Numbered from the stretch's first letter, positions 53,945-63,238 are shown. The stretch: DNA of 64,000 nt from Flavobacterium fluvii (GCF_900129545.1 NZ_FQWB01000005.1:186001-250000); one strand, 5' to 3'. Translations and numbers: made by a program. The notes: a model not told the origin generated them from the sequence alone.

Positions 53945-54963
53945 AAAAAGAAAACAAAGCCGTAATTATCTGGCTACTTTCAGGTTGCTTACTATTGTTT
54001 ATAATGGTTGTGGTTGGTGGAATCACCCGATTGACCAATTCAGGATTATCAATGACCGACTGGCATTTAGTCACAGACACTTTTCCTCCGTTAACCGAAG
54101 CCAAATGGCAGGAAACATTCGAACAATACAAGAAATTTCCGGAATATCAAAAAATCAACGTTCACAATGATTTCCAATTGGATGATTATAAATTCATCTA
54201 TTTTTGGGAATGGTTTCACCGATTTATAGGACGAATTATTGGATTGGTATTCCTCATTCCTTTTGTCTATTTTCTCATTAAAAAAAGACTTTCAAGCGAA
54301 ACCCTAAAAAAATGTGTGGTGTTGCTTGGAATGGGTGCTTTTCAAGGGTTTTTGGGTTGGTTTATGGTACGAAGCGGCTTGATTGACAATCCAGACGTGA
54401 GCCATTTCAGGCTTTCCTTGCACTTGACATTTGCCTTTATCACATTTGCTTACACGCTTTGGGTTGCCCTGGATTTGATTTATCCCAATCGAAATGAAGC
54501 CATACTTCCACTACGAAAAATTGCTAGATATACGTTGGTATTTCTGCTATTGCAAATCATCTACGGTGGTTTCGTGGCTGGATTGAATGCTGGTTTAATT
54601 CACAACCATTGGCCTTTGATGAGCGACGGACAATTTCTTCACGAAAGTGTTGTTTTAGAAAAAGACTCTTGGTTATTAAGATTGACTGAAGGCAAAAGTG
54701 GAGTGCAATTTGTACATCGAACTTTGGCTTATGTTGTAGTTGGATTGATATTGCTCCTGGCTTTCAAAAGCCATAAATTTTATTTAAATGACAATCAAAA
54801 ATCAGGAATAACCGCCTTGGTAATCCTAGTGATTTTACAATTCAGTTTAGGCGTTCTCACATTGCTTTACAGCGTTCCACTTTGTTTAGGATTAATCCAT
54901 CAAATAATGGCTTTCTTTTTGCTTACGGCAATGACATATACTTTGCACCGATTGTCGAAATAA
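53941..54963 (+). CDS. ctaA: Heme A synthase
   Basis: The 340-residue COX15/CtaA protein has eight membrane helices. Conserved segments include VVGGITRLTNSGLSMTDWH, FIYFWEWFHRFIGRIIG (heme-ligand His), FQGFLGWFMVRSGL, LSLHLTFAF, GGFVAGLNAGLIHNHWPLM, FVHRTLAYVVV and LGLIHQIMAFFLL. It oxidises heme O to heme A for aa3-type oxidase. It is not part of the Fnr-type regulon seen in this window. Confidence 0.95.
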   Translation: MKKENKAVIIWLLSGCLLLFIMVVVGGITRLTNSGLSMTDWHLVTDTFPPLTEAKWQETFEQYKKFPEYQKINVHNDFQLDDYKFIYFWEWFHRFIGRIIGLVFLIPFVYFLIKKRLSSETLKKCVVLLGMGAFQGFLGWFMVRSGLIDNPDVSHFRLSLHLTFAFITFAYTLWVALDLIYPNRNEAILPLRKIARYTLVFLLLQIIYGGFVAGLNAGLIHNHWPLMSDGQFLHESVVLEKDSWLLRLTEGKSGVQFVHRTLAYVVVGLILLLAFKSHKFYLNDNQKSGITALVILVILQFSLGVLTLLYSVPLCLGLIHQIMAFFLLTAMTYTLHRLSK

Positions 54964-54981
54964 CACTTTCAAAAGTAAATT

Positions 54982-55497
54982 ATGAAAAAACTACTGCTCC
55001 TGTTCTCCATATTCTTCTTGTCAAACCTTTGTGCTCAATCAAAACCAAATCCAATGATTGTCATTGATGCAAAGAAAATAGGATTCATGCAAGATATTAA
55101 CGAGCAAATGCAAGCCTTAAACCCAGATGATATTTCTACTTTGACCGTGTATAAAGATTCCTTGGTATGCACAAAATATGGTTCGAATTCTGGAGCAATA
55201 ATCATTACAACCAAGAAATTTATACTGGATACATTTTATAAAAACAACATTGAAAATTCTCCTCTAAAAGAAAAAATAAAATCGTCGGATGATTTACTGA
55301 AAATTGGAGTTGTAACCGATCATCCTGAAAGCAAAAATCAACCGTATGATGAATTGTACCAATACATTGACACCTATACCATCAGCGAAAAAATAAAAAA
55401 AGTAGCCCAAATAACTTATTTAAATCCAGAAGATTCCATCAAAATAAATCCCGAATGGGTCAATGGAGCCATAGAAATTGCTGCAGAAATTGAATAA
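54982..55497 (+). CDS. Secreted protein with TonB-plug-like segment
   Basis: The protein has 171 residues with a signal peptide (MKKLLLLFSIFFLSNLCAQ). The segment NPDDISTLTVYKDSLVCTKYGSNSGAIIITTKK (kept here as pieces: DDISTLTVYKDS, KYGSNSGAIIITTKK) resembles the plug of TonB-dependent receptors, where ...VLKDASATAIYG...GVILITTK is usual. No beta-barrel follows. Residues 90-171 are unassigned. Orphan plug domains occur in Bacteroidota and may interact with outer-membrane transport; the role is unknown. It lies 18 bp after ctaA. Confidence 0.65.
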   Translation: MKKLLLLFSIFFLSNLCAQSKPNPMIVIDAKKIGFMQDINEQMQALNPDDISTLTVYKDSLVCTKYGSNSGAIIITTKKFILDTFYKNNIENSPLKEKIKSSDDLLKIGVVTDHPESKNQPYDELYQYIDTYTISEKIKKVAQITYLNPEDSIKINPEWVNGAIEIAAEIE

Positions 55498-55551
55498 AAA
55501 TCATTAAATTACACCTGACTATATTGTCGTATCCTACTTGTACATCCATAA

Positions 55552-56322
55552 ATGTCTAAACTTGCTACCGAAGATGAATTTCTAGATTTGTCGGATTACG
55601 GAAGACCGATTGCAAAACTGTTTGCCAATCAATTAAAAAACACCCCATTTACGCCCATTCACGTCACTTTGCTTTTTGGCATTTGTGGTTTGATTGCCAT
55701 ATATTGCATTTTGCAAAATCACTACTTTTTAGCCAGTTTTTTCATCATTCTAAAATCGATTATTGATGCTGTTGACGGCGAATTGGCTCGAATAAAAAAC
55801 ACGCCTTCCTACGTTGGAAGATATCTCGACAGCGTGTTTGACATCATATTGAACTTCCTATTTTTAATGACGATTTGCCTTGTGTCCAAAACCTCATTTT
55901 GGATGACGTTATTGGCGTTTTTTTGCATCCAATTGCAAGGCACTTTGTACAATTATTACTATGTGATTTTGAGAAACAAATCAATTGGCGGAGACAAAAC
56001 CAGCAAGATTTTTGAGGATAAATCACCTCAAGCTTTGCCTGGGGAAACTCAAAAATCAGTGGATATTTTGTTTGGGATTTACACCATCGTTTATGGCCTT
56101 TTCGACAAAATAATTCACGTTTTAGACAACAAGGCACACACGGTAAAATCCTTTCCAAACTGGTTTATGACATTTGTTTCTTTATATGGATTGGGTTTCC
56201 AATTACTGATTATTGCCGTTATGTTGCCTTTGGGATGGATAGAAATGATTGTTCCTTTTTTTATTGGCTATTCCGTATTCATCTTTGTTTTGATAGGCAT
56301 CAGGAAAGGTTTCATAAAATAA
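55552..56322 (+). CDS. CDP-alcohol phosphatidyltransferase family protein
   Basis: The protein has 256 residues and about six membrane helices. The family motif DGxxAR(x8)Gx3Dx3D is complete: DGELARIKNTP followed by GRYLDSVFD. It transfers a phosphatidyl or related group from a CDP-alcohol to a hydroxyl acceptor in the inner membrane. The product is not predictable, though unusual phosphoinositol-type or head-group synthesis is possible. Confidence 0.9.
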   Translation: MSKLATEDEFLDLSDYGRPIAKLFANQLKNTPFTPIHVTLLFGICGLIAIYCILQNHYFLASFFIILKSIIDAVDGELARIKNTPSYVGRYLDSVFDIILNFLFLMTICLVSKTSFWMTLLAFFCIQLQGTLYNYYYVILRNKSIGGDKTSKIFEDKSPQALPGETQKSVDILFGIYTIVYGLFDKIIHVLDNKAHTVKSFPNWFMTFVSLYGLGFQLLIIAVMLPLGWIEMIVPFFIGYSVFIFVLIGIRKGFIK

Positions 56323-56509
56323 CAAGCAAAAAAACTCCTAAATATCAAAAGAGAATTATACAATTCGCTGTTTTATTTTAGGTTCCGTTCGGAAAAATCC
56401 AAAATAAAATTCCAAAAGCCGTATCCACAGGATAGTTAATCTGAAACCATTTTCTATTTTTGGTATTAAACTTGATAGGTACAAGTTGGAATTTTTAAAA
56501 CCACATTTC

Positions 56510-57835
56510 ATGAAAAATAAAGTTGTTCTCCTTTTTTCTCTTTTTATCTTGCTGCAAAATAGCGTGGCACAAACCAACAAAAACATTTTCCCCGACGGAA
56601 CCCCTATTCCAAACTGGTTTCTCGACGCTTCGAAAATACCATTGAAAAGTTTGGGCAAACAATACGTCATCACTGCTTTTGGTGCCAAAAAAAACAGTAC
56701 AGCCATACAAACCCTTGCCATCCAAAAAACGATTGACCAAGCAGCCAAAAATGGTGGTGGTGTCGTGGTAATTCCCAAAGGGACATTCTTCAGCGGAGCA
56801 TTGTTCTTTAAACCCAAAACCCATCTTTATGTGTCGGAAGGCGCAGTCTTGAAAGGTTCGAACAACATTGCCGATTATCCAAAACAAGCCTCAAGAATGG
56901 AAGGTCAAAACCTGGATTATTTTGTGGCACTTGTCAATGCGTATGGTGTGGACGGTTTTACCATCAGCGGAAAAGGAACCATCGACGGCAACGGACTCAA
57001 ATATTGGGAAGCTTTTTGGCAACGCCGAAAAGAGAATCCTAATTGTACCAATCTGGAAGTATCTCGTCCGCGTTTGGTTTTCATTTGGAACTCGAACAAC
57101 GTGCAATTACAGGATGTCAAGTTACACAATGCCGGTTTTTGGACCAGCCATTATTACAAATGCAACAACGTAAAAATTATCGATTTGCATATTTATTCTC
57201 CATACGAACCCGTAAAAGCTCCAAGCACCGATGCCATTGACATTGATGCCTGTTCCAATGTCTTGATAAAAGGATGTTATATGTCCGTTAACGACGATGC
57301 CATTGCGCTTAAAGGCGGCAAAGGACCATGGGCCGACAAAGACCCTTTGAATGGAGGAAATTCCAATATTCTTATCGAAGATTGTGAATTTGGATTTTGT
57401 CACGCCGCATTGACTTCTGGAAGTGAGGCCATCCACAACAAAAACATCTTGATGCGAAACTGTCACGTCAACGAAGCCAAACGCCTCTTGTGGTTAAAAA
57501 TGCGTCCTGATACCCCACAAAAATACGAATACATCACGCTTGAAAATATTAAAGGACAAGCTTATAGTTTAATCTACGTTAAACCTTGGACACAGTTCTT
57601 TGACATGAAAGACCGCAAAGATACTCCGGTTTCTTATTCCGAGAATATCACGCTAAAAAACATCGACCTGAAATGTGACGTCTTTTTTGACATTGCCATC
57701 AACCAATATGTGAAGCTAAAAAACTTCACTTTCGAGAATCTAAACATTGAGACCAAAAATTCGGCCATCGACAAAAGTATCGTCAACGGATTTACTTTGA
57801 AAAACGTGAAAGTGAACAATGTTTTGGTGGAGTAA
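56510..57835 (+). CDS. Glycoside hydrolase family 28 (polygalacturonase-like)
   Basis: ATG 56510 gives 441 residues with signal peptide MKNKVVLLFSLFILLQNSVAQ. Right-handed beta-helix features are clear. GH28 catalytic motifs appear as PSTDAIDIDACSNV (NTD-like), VNDDAIALK (DD), GFCHAALTSGSEA (GHG-like) and RLLWLKMRP (RIK-like). It should hydrolyse pectin or rhamnogalacturonan. With GH43 and the HTCS regulator it points to plant-cell-wall use, although no SusCD pair is nearby. Confidence 0.93.
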   Translation: MKNKVVLLFSLFILLQNSVAQTNKNIFPDGTPIPNWFLDASKIPLKSLGKQYVITAFGAKKNSTAIQTLAIQKTIDQAAKNGGGVVVIPKGTFFSGALFFKPKTHLYVSEGAVLKGSNNIADYPKQASRMEGQNLDYFVALVNAYGVDGFTISGKGTIDGNGLKYWEAFWQRRKENPNCTNLEVSRPRLVFIWNSNNVQLQDVKLHNAGFWTSHYYKCNNVKIIDLHIYSPYEPVKAPSTDAIDIDACSNVLIKGCYMSVNDDAIALKGGKGPWADKDPLNGGNSNILIEDCEFGFCHAALTSGSEAIHNKNILMRNCHVNEAKRLLWLKMRPDTPQKYEYITLENIKGQAYSLIYVKPWTQFFDMKDRKDTPVSYSENITLKNIDLKCDVFFDIAINQYVKLKNFTFENLNIETKNSAIDKSIVNGFTLKNVKVNNVLVE

Positions 57836-57931
57836 TAAAAAGTAAAATAATCAAAAATTAATTTTTTATAAAAATATTCTTTACATTTACTAAAGTGAAA
57901 AACCGAAAATTAATCTTTAAAAATACATACC

Positions 57932-58042
57932 ATGGCTAAAAGTCAAGACGCAAAGAAAACCGTAAAAAAAGAACCTCTGAAAACCGCCAAGGAAAAGAAA
58001 GAGGAGAAAAGAGAAAAGAAAAACAGTCCGAAAAGGGATTAG
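57932..58042 (+). CDS. Lys-rich 36-residue protein
   Basis: The ORF reads MAKSQDAKKTVKKEPLKTA followed by KEKKEEKREKKNSPKRD. Almost half the residues are Lys and nearly all are charged, so it is probably disordered. The ATG has an A-rich leader and the gene is followed by a strong terminator, which supports expression. A nucleic-acid-binding or ribosome-associated role is possible but unproven. Confidence 0.6.
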   Translation: MAKSQDAKKTVKKEPLKTAKEKKEEKREKKNSPKRD

Positions 58043-58053
58043 TTTGCAGGTCA

Positions 58054-58173
58054 CAGATTGCAGGTGACAGAAAAAAAGCAGTTTAAAATGATTCCTTTCA
58101 TTTTTAAACTGCTTTTTTATTTATGCCAAATTACCTGATTTCTTATGTACTAAAATCTGCAACCTGAAATCTG
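58054..58173. repeat. Inverted CAGATTNCAGGT repeats around the terminator
   Basis: CAGATTGCAGGT (58054-58065) and ACCTGAAATCTG (58162-58173) are inverted copies with one mismatch. A further partial copy (TTTGCAGGT) lies just outside. They flank the terminator hairpin between the Lys-rich gene and pepD. Confidence 0.5.
58071..58118. terminator. Bidirectional terminator between the Lys-rich gene and pepD
   Basis: AAAAAAAGCAGTTTAAAA and TTTTAAACTGCTTTTTT make a stem of about 17 bp with a 13-base loop. A- and T-runs serve both converging genes. Confidence 0.85.
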
Positions 58174-58177
58174 ATTA

Positions 58178-59638
58178 CTACTTCACAGGAATGTTCTTCA
58201 AAATTTCCAGAACAAAATTCCAGAATTTTTGGGAAGATTTTATGGAAGCCCTTTCGTCTGGCGAATGTGCCCCTTGAATTGTTGGTCCAAAAGAAATCAT
58301 GTCCATATCAGGATAATTCGTTCCCAGAATTCCACATTCCAAGCCGGCGTGACAAGCCACTACTTTAGGTTTTTCCTTGTTTTGTTTTTCGTAAACATGA
58401 ACCAAAATATCCAAAATTTCAGATTTCACGTTGGGTGTCCAACCCGGGTAAGAACCTGACAAATTCACTTCGCAACCGCATAATTCAAAAGCAGAACGCA
58501 AGGCATTAGCCAAATCAAACTTGGACGTTTCCACAGAAGAACGCGTCAAGCATCCAATGGAAATTTCGCCATCCTTGATGATTACCCTTGCAATATTGTT
58601 GGAGGTTTCCACCAAATCTTCCATATCGGCCGACATTCTGTAAACACCATTGTGTGCGGCATAAATCGAACGGATAATTCCTTCCTGTACGCCCAAATCC
58701 ATTACTTTATTCGGCAAATCGCTTTTCACGATTTCGATGGTCAAGTTTGGTTCGGTGGTTTTGAATTCCGTTTTGATGTCGTTGATGATTTCCTGCATGT
58801 CAAAAACATAGGCTTCGTCATACATTCCGGCTACGATGACTTTGGCAACGCTTTCTCTCGGAATCGCATTGCGTAAACTGCCACCGTTGATTTCGGAAAC
58901 TTGCAAACCATAGTTTTCGAAAGCATCAAACAACAAACGGTTCATTATTTTGTTGGCATTGCCCAAACCTTTGTGAATATCCATACCGGAATGTCCGCCA
59001 TTCAAGCCTTTTACTGTTATGGTATAACCAACGGAACCTTCGGGAGTTTCTTCTTCATAATACTCTCTTGTTGCCGTAACATCGATTCCACCTGCACAAC
59101 CTATGTCTATTTCATCGTCTTCTTCGGTGTCCATATTCAACAGGATTTCGCCTTTAAGGATTCCTCCTTTTAGATTCAAAGCTCCCGTCATTCCAGTTTC
59201 TTCATCGATGGTAAACAAGGCTTCAATCGCTGGATGTGCAATTTCTTTGCTTTCCAAAATCGCCATAATCATCGCCACGCCAAGACCGTTGTCGGCACCA
59301 AGCGTGGTTCCACGAGCGCGAACCCAGTCGCCGTCAACATACATGTCAATTCCTTGTTGGTTAAAATCAAAAATGGTATCGGCATTTTTTTGGTGCACCA
59401 TGTCCAAATGTCCTTGCAGGACAACGGCTTTACGATTTTCCATTCCTGCCGTGGCCGGCTTGCGGATAATCACGTTTCGGATTTCGTCTTCAAAGGTTTC
59501 CAATCCCAATGAATTTCCAAAGTTTTTGATAAACGCGATTACGCGATCTTCTTTTTTTGATGGACGCGGAACGGCATTCAAATCGGCAAATTTGTTCCAA
59601 AGTGCTTTGGGTTCCAGATTTCTTATTTCTTGGCTCAT
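58178..59638 (-). CDS. pepD: Aminoacyl-histidine dipeptidase (M20 family)
   Basis: The protein has 486 residues, the PepD length. The M20 metal-binding motifs are VVLQGHLDMVHQKN (His, Asp), TLGADNGLGVAM (bridging Asp), FTIDEETGMTGA (catalytic Glu pair) and VACHAGLECGIL. It hydrolyses Xaa-His and other dipeptides in the cytoplasm. No signal peptide is present. Confidence 0.95.
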   Translation of the reverse strand: MSQEIRNLEPKALWNKFADLNAVPRPSKKEDRVIAFIKNFGNSLGLETFEDEIRNVIIRKPATAGMENRKAVVLQGHLDMVHQKNADTIFDFNQQGIDMYVDGDWVRARGTTLGADNGLGVAMIMAILESKEIAHPAIEALFTIDEETGMTGALNLKGGILKGEILLNMDTEEDDEIDIGCAGGIDVTATREYYEEETPEGSVGYTITVKGLNGGHSGMDIHKGLGNANKIMNRLLFDAFENYGLQVSEINGGSLRNAIPRESVAKVIVAGMYDEAYVFDMQEIINDIKTEFKTTEPNLTIEIVKSDLPNKVMDLGVQEGIIRSIYAAHNGVYRMSADMEDLVETSNNIARVIIKDGEISIGCLTRSSVETSKFDLANALRSAFELCGCEVNLSGSYPGWTPNVKSEILDILVHVYEKQNKEKPKVVACHAGLECGILGTNYPDMDMISFGPTIQGAHSPDERASIKSSQKFWNFVLEILKNIPVK

Positions 59639-59766
59639 TATATATTATTTGTTTTTTGATACAGATTTTACAAAAAAAATACAGATCATGTTTTGAAAAA
59701 ATCCAAAACAATTATCTGCATAAAAATTAGAATGGACGATGATATTTAATTATTTAAATCACTGGC

Positions 59767-59967
59767 TCAATAAAAATCCTCTTCTTCATCATCAATAAAT
59801 TCATACGATTTTAAGTTTGAAACAAGTCTTTTATTAGCTCGTGATTTTTTTTTATCATCGATTGTGCTTTCCAAAAAATTCACAAAATTTAACGCTTCCT
59901 GAATTTTGGAGTCTGGAAATTGTCGCAATTTTTCGATAGTTTTAATAATAAGTTCTTCTCTTGACAT
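59767..59967 (-). CDS. Small VapB/DUF2281-like protein
   Basis: The protein has 66 residues: MSREELIIKTIEKLRQFPDSK, EALNFVNFLEST and an acidic tail (EFIDDEEEDFY). The helical segment plus LPDSKIQEAL-like turn resembles DUF2281 proteins, often annotated as antitoxins. No toxin gene follows, so it is an orphan or has another role. It is divergent from the DUF3810 gene. Confidence 0.6.
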   Translation of the reverse strand: MSREELIIKTIEKLRQFPDSKIQEALNFVNFLESTIDDKKKSRANKRLVSNLKSYEFIDDEEEDFY

Positions 59968-60072
59968 CGCTTTTGAAGTATTTAAGTTTCAAAAATGGAA
60001 TTCCTTTCAAATTTACAAAAAAAGAAAGTGCGCTTCTATTTTAATTGTTATTTTTATGCCAAAAGTAAAACC

Positions 60073-61134
60073 GTGAAAAAAAAGCATATTCTTCCCTTAT
60101 TTCTCCTAATTCAAATTCTGTTTCTGAAAATAATTGCCTTTTTTCCGGAATTTGTGGAACGATTTTACAGCAATGGATTGTATGTTTTTATTTCAAAAAT
60201 TTCTCGGTTTACTTTGGGAAAAATCCCTTTTTCGGTTGGAGACATTATTTATGGAATCCTGATTTTATATCTTCTGAAGTCGATTTGGAAAGCCAGGAAA
60301 ACGTGGAAGACGGAATGGAAAAATAATGCTTTACGGGTTTTAAGCGTTCTTTCGGTGGCGTATTTTTTGTTTCATGTTTTGTGGGCGATGAATTATTACC
60401 GCCAACCGCTTTTTGAAAAAATGAAAATTGAAAGAGACTACACCGATGCCGATTTATTGGTTTTTACCAAAAAACTGATTGCCAAAACCAACGAAATTCA
60501 AACCCAAATCACCAAAAATGACAGCCTGAAAGTAGTTTTCCCCTACTCACAGGAACAGGTTTTCGAGATGAATCTGAATGGGTATAAAATCCTTTCTGCT
60601 CAATATCCTTTCTTTGAATATATCAATCCCAGCATCAAGAAATCGCTTTTCAGTTTGCCGCTGACTTATATGGGTTTTGGAGGTTATTTGAATCCGTTTA
60701 CCAATGAAGCGCACGTGAATTATTTGATGCCAATGTATAATTCCCCGACCACTTCTTGCCACGAAATGGCACACCAAATGGGTTTTGCCAGCGAAAGCGA
60801 ATGCAATTTTATTGGGTTTCTGGCTTCGATTAAAAACGACAATTTATACTTTCAATATTCGGGATATAGTTTTGCTTTGCGCTATTGTTTGGGTAATTGG
60901 TATGTTCGTGACGAAAAAGTGTATGACCAATTATTGAAAACCGTTCATCCCGGAATTTTGAAAAATTATCAGGAAAGCGAGGATTTCTGGAAACAACACG
61001 ACACTTTTATCGACGAAGGCTTTCATTTTTTTTATGATAACTTCTTGAAAATGAACCAACAAAAAGACGGAATGGATAGTTACAGCAAATTCGTGAATTT
61101 GATGGTGAATTATTACAAGGAAAAAGAATTTTAG
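60073..61134 (+). CDS. DUF3810 membrane protein with HExxH motif
   Basis: A GTG at 60073 starts VKKKHILPLFLLIQIL and gives 353 residues, the usual DUF3810 N-terminus. The upstream ATG at 59995 would add 26 mostly polar and aromatic residues. Three membrane helices are followed by a large soluble domain with HEMAHQMGFASESECNFIGF, a gluzincin-type HExxH motif with a downstream Glu. It may be a membrane-bound metallopeptidase. It precedes the sigma-factor operon. Confidence 0.88.
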   Translation: MKKKHILPLFLLIQILFLKIIAFFPEFVERFYSNGLYVFISKISRFTLGKIPFSVGDIIYGILILYLLKSIWKARKTWKTEWKNNALRVLSVLSVAYFLFHVLWAMNYYRQPLFEKMKIERDYTDADLLVFTKKLIAKTNEIQTQITKNDSLKVVFPYSQEQVFEMNLNGYKILSAQYPFFEYINPSIKKSLFSLPLTYMGFGGYLNPFTNEAHVNYLMPMYNSPTTSCHEMAHQMGFASESECNFIGFLASIKNDNLYFQYSGYSFALRYCLGNWYVRDEKVYDQLLKTVHPGILKNYQESEDFWKQHDTFIDEGFHFFYDNFLKMNQQKDGMDSYSKFVNLMVNYYKEKEF

Positions 61135-61218
61135 AAGAGATGGTTTCAAGCCCATCTCTACTCCCAATTAAAAAAACAAATTTGTAACAAATTATACTTT
61201 TTGCCCACTTATAGCATT

Positions 61219-61713
61219 ATGAGCAACGATTTAGAACAATCTTTTGTGCAGCAATTGAAAACCAATCAGAATATAATCCACAAGATTTGTAGGTTGTATA
61301 CGAATGGCGAAGACGCACACAAAGATTTGTTCCAGGAAATTACCATACAGCTGTGGAAGGCTTTTCCGAAGTTTCGCGGCGACAGCAAATTTTCGACTTG
61401 GGCTTATCGAGTGGCCTTGAATACGGCCATTACTCTATATCGAAAAAGCTCCAAAACGGTGAAGACGGTAGATTATGAAAAACAGCAGTTTTTCATCAGC
61501 CAAGAGGATTACAATTATGAAGAAGAAGAACGATTGAAGTTAATGTACCAAGCGGTTTATCAATTGAACGATATCGAAAAAGCCCTGATTTTCATGTATC
61601 TTGAAGACAAGGATTATGCGGAAATATCGGAAACTTTGGGAATCAGCGAGGTTAATGCAAGGGTGAAAATGAACAGAATTAAAGGGAAGTTGAAAAAAAT
61701 ATTAAATCCTTAA
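61219..61713 (+). CDS. ECF-type RNA polymerase sigma factor
   Basis: ATG 61219 gives 164 residues (MSNDLEQSF...). Region 2 is DAHKDLFQEITIQLWKAF and SKFSTWAYRVALNTAI. Region 4 is IEKALIFMYLEDKDYAEISE and SEVNARVKMNRIKGKLKKIL. It directs RNA polymerase to a small set of promoters. The following membrane protein overlaps it by one base (TAATG) and may control it. Confidence 0.93.
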   Translation: MSNDLEQSFVQQLKTNQNIIHKICRLYTNGEDAHKDLFQEITIQLWKAFPKFRGDSKFSTWAYRVALNTAITLYRKSSKTVKTVDYEKQQFFISQEDYNYEEEERLKLMYQAVYQLNDIEKALIFMYLEDKDYAEISETLGISEVNARVKMNRIKGKLKKILNP

Positions 61714-62348
61714 TGAGTATGAAAGAGCTGGATTTATTAAAAAAAGATTGGAAAAAAAATAACACTTTTGAACAGGTTTCCGAAGTGGATATTTACAAGA
61801 TGTTGCACTCCAAATCGTCTTCCATCGTGAAGTGGATATTTATTATCAGTATCCTGGAGATTTTGCTTTGGACATCAATCAGCGTTTTTTTTAATACCGA
61901 CGATTATTTAAAAAAAATAAAACATGAGGAATTAAACCTCTTTTTTGAAATCTTGACGTATTTTAATTATGCCGTGATATTGGTCTTTATTTATTTGTTC
62001 TATAAAAACTATGTTTCCATTTCAACCACCGTTTCCACAAAACAGTTGATGAAAGACATTCTAAAAACCAGAAAAACGGTGCAATGTTATGTTTGGTACA
62101 ACCTTGGAATGGTTGCATTTAGCATGATGATGGGTTTTTTCATGGCTTTTACCTACAATCCAGAAGTGGTTACCCTGATAGATAAAATGAACAACAATAC
62201 CAAGATCATGGTTCTGACAATAGGGATATTTATTTTGCTTATTGCCACTTTCATGGGCCTTTTTTGGCTGTTTTACAGACTTGTATACGGAATCTTGCTC
62301 CGAAGATTGTATGCCAATTACAAGGAATTAAAGAAAATAGATTTATAA
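61713..62348 (+). CDS. Four-helix membrane protein cotranscribed with the sigma factor
   Basis: The protein has 211 residues. A soluble N-terminus (MSMKELDLLKKDWKKNNTFE) precedes four membrane helices: WIFIISILEILLWTSISVFF, YAVILVFIYLFYKNY, VWYNLGMVAFSMMMGFFMAF and IMVLTIGIFILLIATFMGLF. Overlapping start and stop codons couple it to the sigma-factor gene. It has no zinc-binding anti-sigma signature, so an anti-sigma role is only suggested by context. A terminator follows directly. Confidence 0.8.
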   Translation: MSMKELDLLKKDWKKNNTFEQVSEVDIYKMLHSKSSSIVKWIFIISILEILLWTSISVFFNTDDYLKKIKHEELNLFFEILTYFNYAVILVFIYLFYKNYVSISTTVSTKQLMKDILKTRKTVQCYVWYNLGMVAFSMMMGFFMAFTYNPEVVTLIDKMNNNTKIMVLTIGIFILLIATFMGLFWLFYRLVYGILLRRLYANYKELKKIDL

Positions 62349-62377
62349 AAAAAGAGGCTTTTTAAGCCTCTTTTTTT
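62346..62377. terminator. Bidirectional terminator
   Basis: AAAGAGGCTT and AAGCCTCTTT pair around TTT, with A- and T-runs on the two sides, between convergent genes ending at 62348 and 62380. Confidence 0.9.
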
Positions 62378-62379
62378 AT

Positions 62380-63189
62380 TTAAAATTCTCTCAATCGGTT
62401 GAGTTTTTTTTGTGCCTTTAATTCCTCGGCAGAAATTACTTTTAGAAATGAGGGATGTTGCTCGATGGCATATTCCACTTTTTCGACAATAGCTTCGATG
62501 CTGTCGTTTTCATAATCGATTTCCAGTGGCGGCTTGATGATGAAGGATTGCAGAATATCCTTTTTTTTCATGCGTAATCCCTTTTTGTCAAATGAACGAC
62601 GAAAACCGTCAATCACGATGGGAATCACGATAGGTTTGTATTGCTTGATGATATGGGCCGTTCCTTTTCGAACGGGTTTGAATGATTTTGTAGTTCCTTG
62701 CGGGAAAGTAATCACCCAACCGTCATTCAAGGCTATTTTGATGTTTTCGGTATCATTGGGATTAACTTCTCTTTTTTCAGTCACGTCTTTGCCGCAAGAA
62801 CGCCAAGTTCTTTCAACGGTGATGGCTCCGGCATAGGACAAAATTCTGGGCAATAATCCGGCTTTCATCGTTTCTTTGGCAGCAACATAATAGATGTTCA
62901 ACTTGGGTTGCCAAATGTATCCGATATTTTTGATGGAATCTTGACGACCACTCAAACTGGCGTTAAAAACGTGAAACATCGCCACGACATCGGCAAAATA
63001 AGTTTGATGATTGGATATAAAAAGTACGTTGGTATCCGGTAATTTTGTGATGATTTCGGAACCTTCTATTTGCAAACTATTAAAACCTCTGTAACGTCTA
63101 TGTGTCAAACACGCAAAAACCCGGATTAGATTCTTTTTTATAAATAGGATGTGTCCAAACGGACTTCTCTTAAATAATCCCATATACAA
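62380..63189 (-). CDS. PlsC-like 1-acylglycerol-3-phosphate acyltransferase
   Basis: The protein has 269 residues; the start may be Met1 or Met3 (MGLFKRSPFGH). FISNHQTYFADVVAM is the acyltransferase catalytic site, written as H-x5-D rather than the usual H-x4-D. FPQGTTKSFKPVRKGTAHI replaces the common FPEGTRS, and PIVIPIVIDGFRRSF is the last conserved block. It probably acylates lysophosphatidate or a lipid of similar kind at the inner membrane. Confidence 0.88.
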   Translation of the reverse strand: MYMGLFKRSPFGHILFIKKNLIRVFACLTHRRYRGFNSLQIEGSEIITKLPDTNVLFISNHQTYFADVVAMFHVFNASLSGRQDSIKNIGYIWQPKLNIYYVAAKETMKAGLLPRILSYAGAITVERTWRSCGKDVTEKREVNPNDTENIKIALNDGWVITFPQGTTKSFKPVRKGTAHIIKQYKPIVIPIVIDGFRRSFDKKGLRMKKKDILQSFIIKPPLEIDYENDSIEAIVEKVEYAIEQHPSFLKVISAEELKAQKKLNRLREF

Positions 63190-63238
63190 TTATGTTTTGT
63201 ATTATTTTTTTGATGGCAAACTTACAAAAACTTATAAA

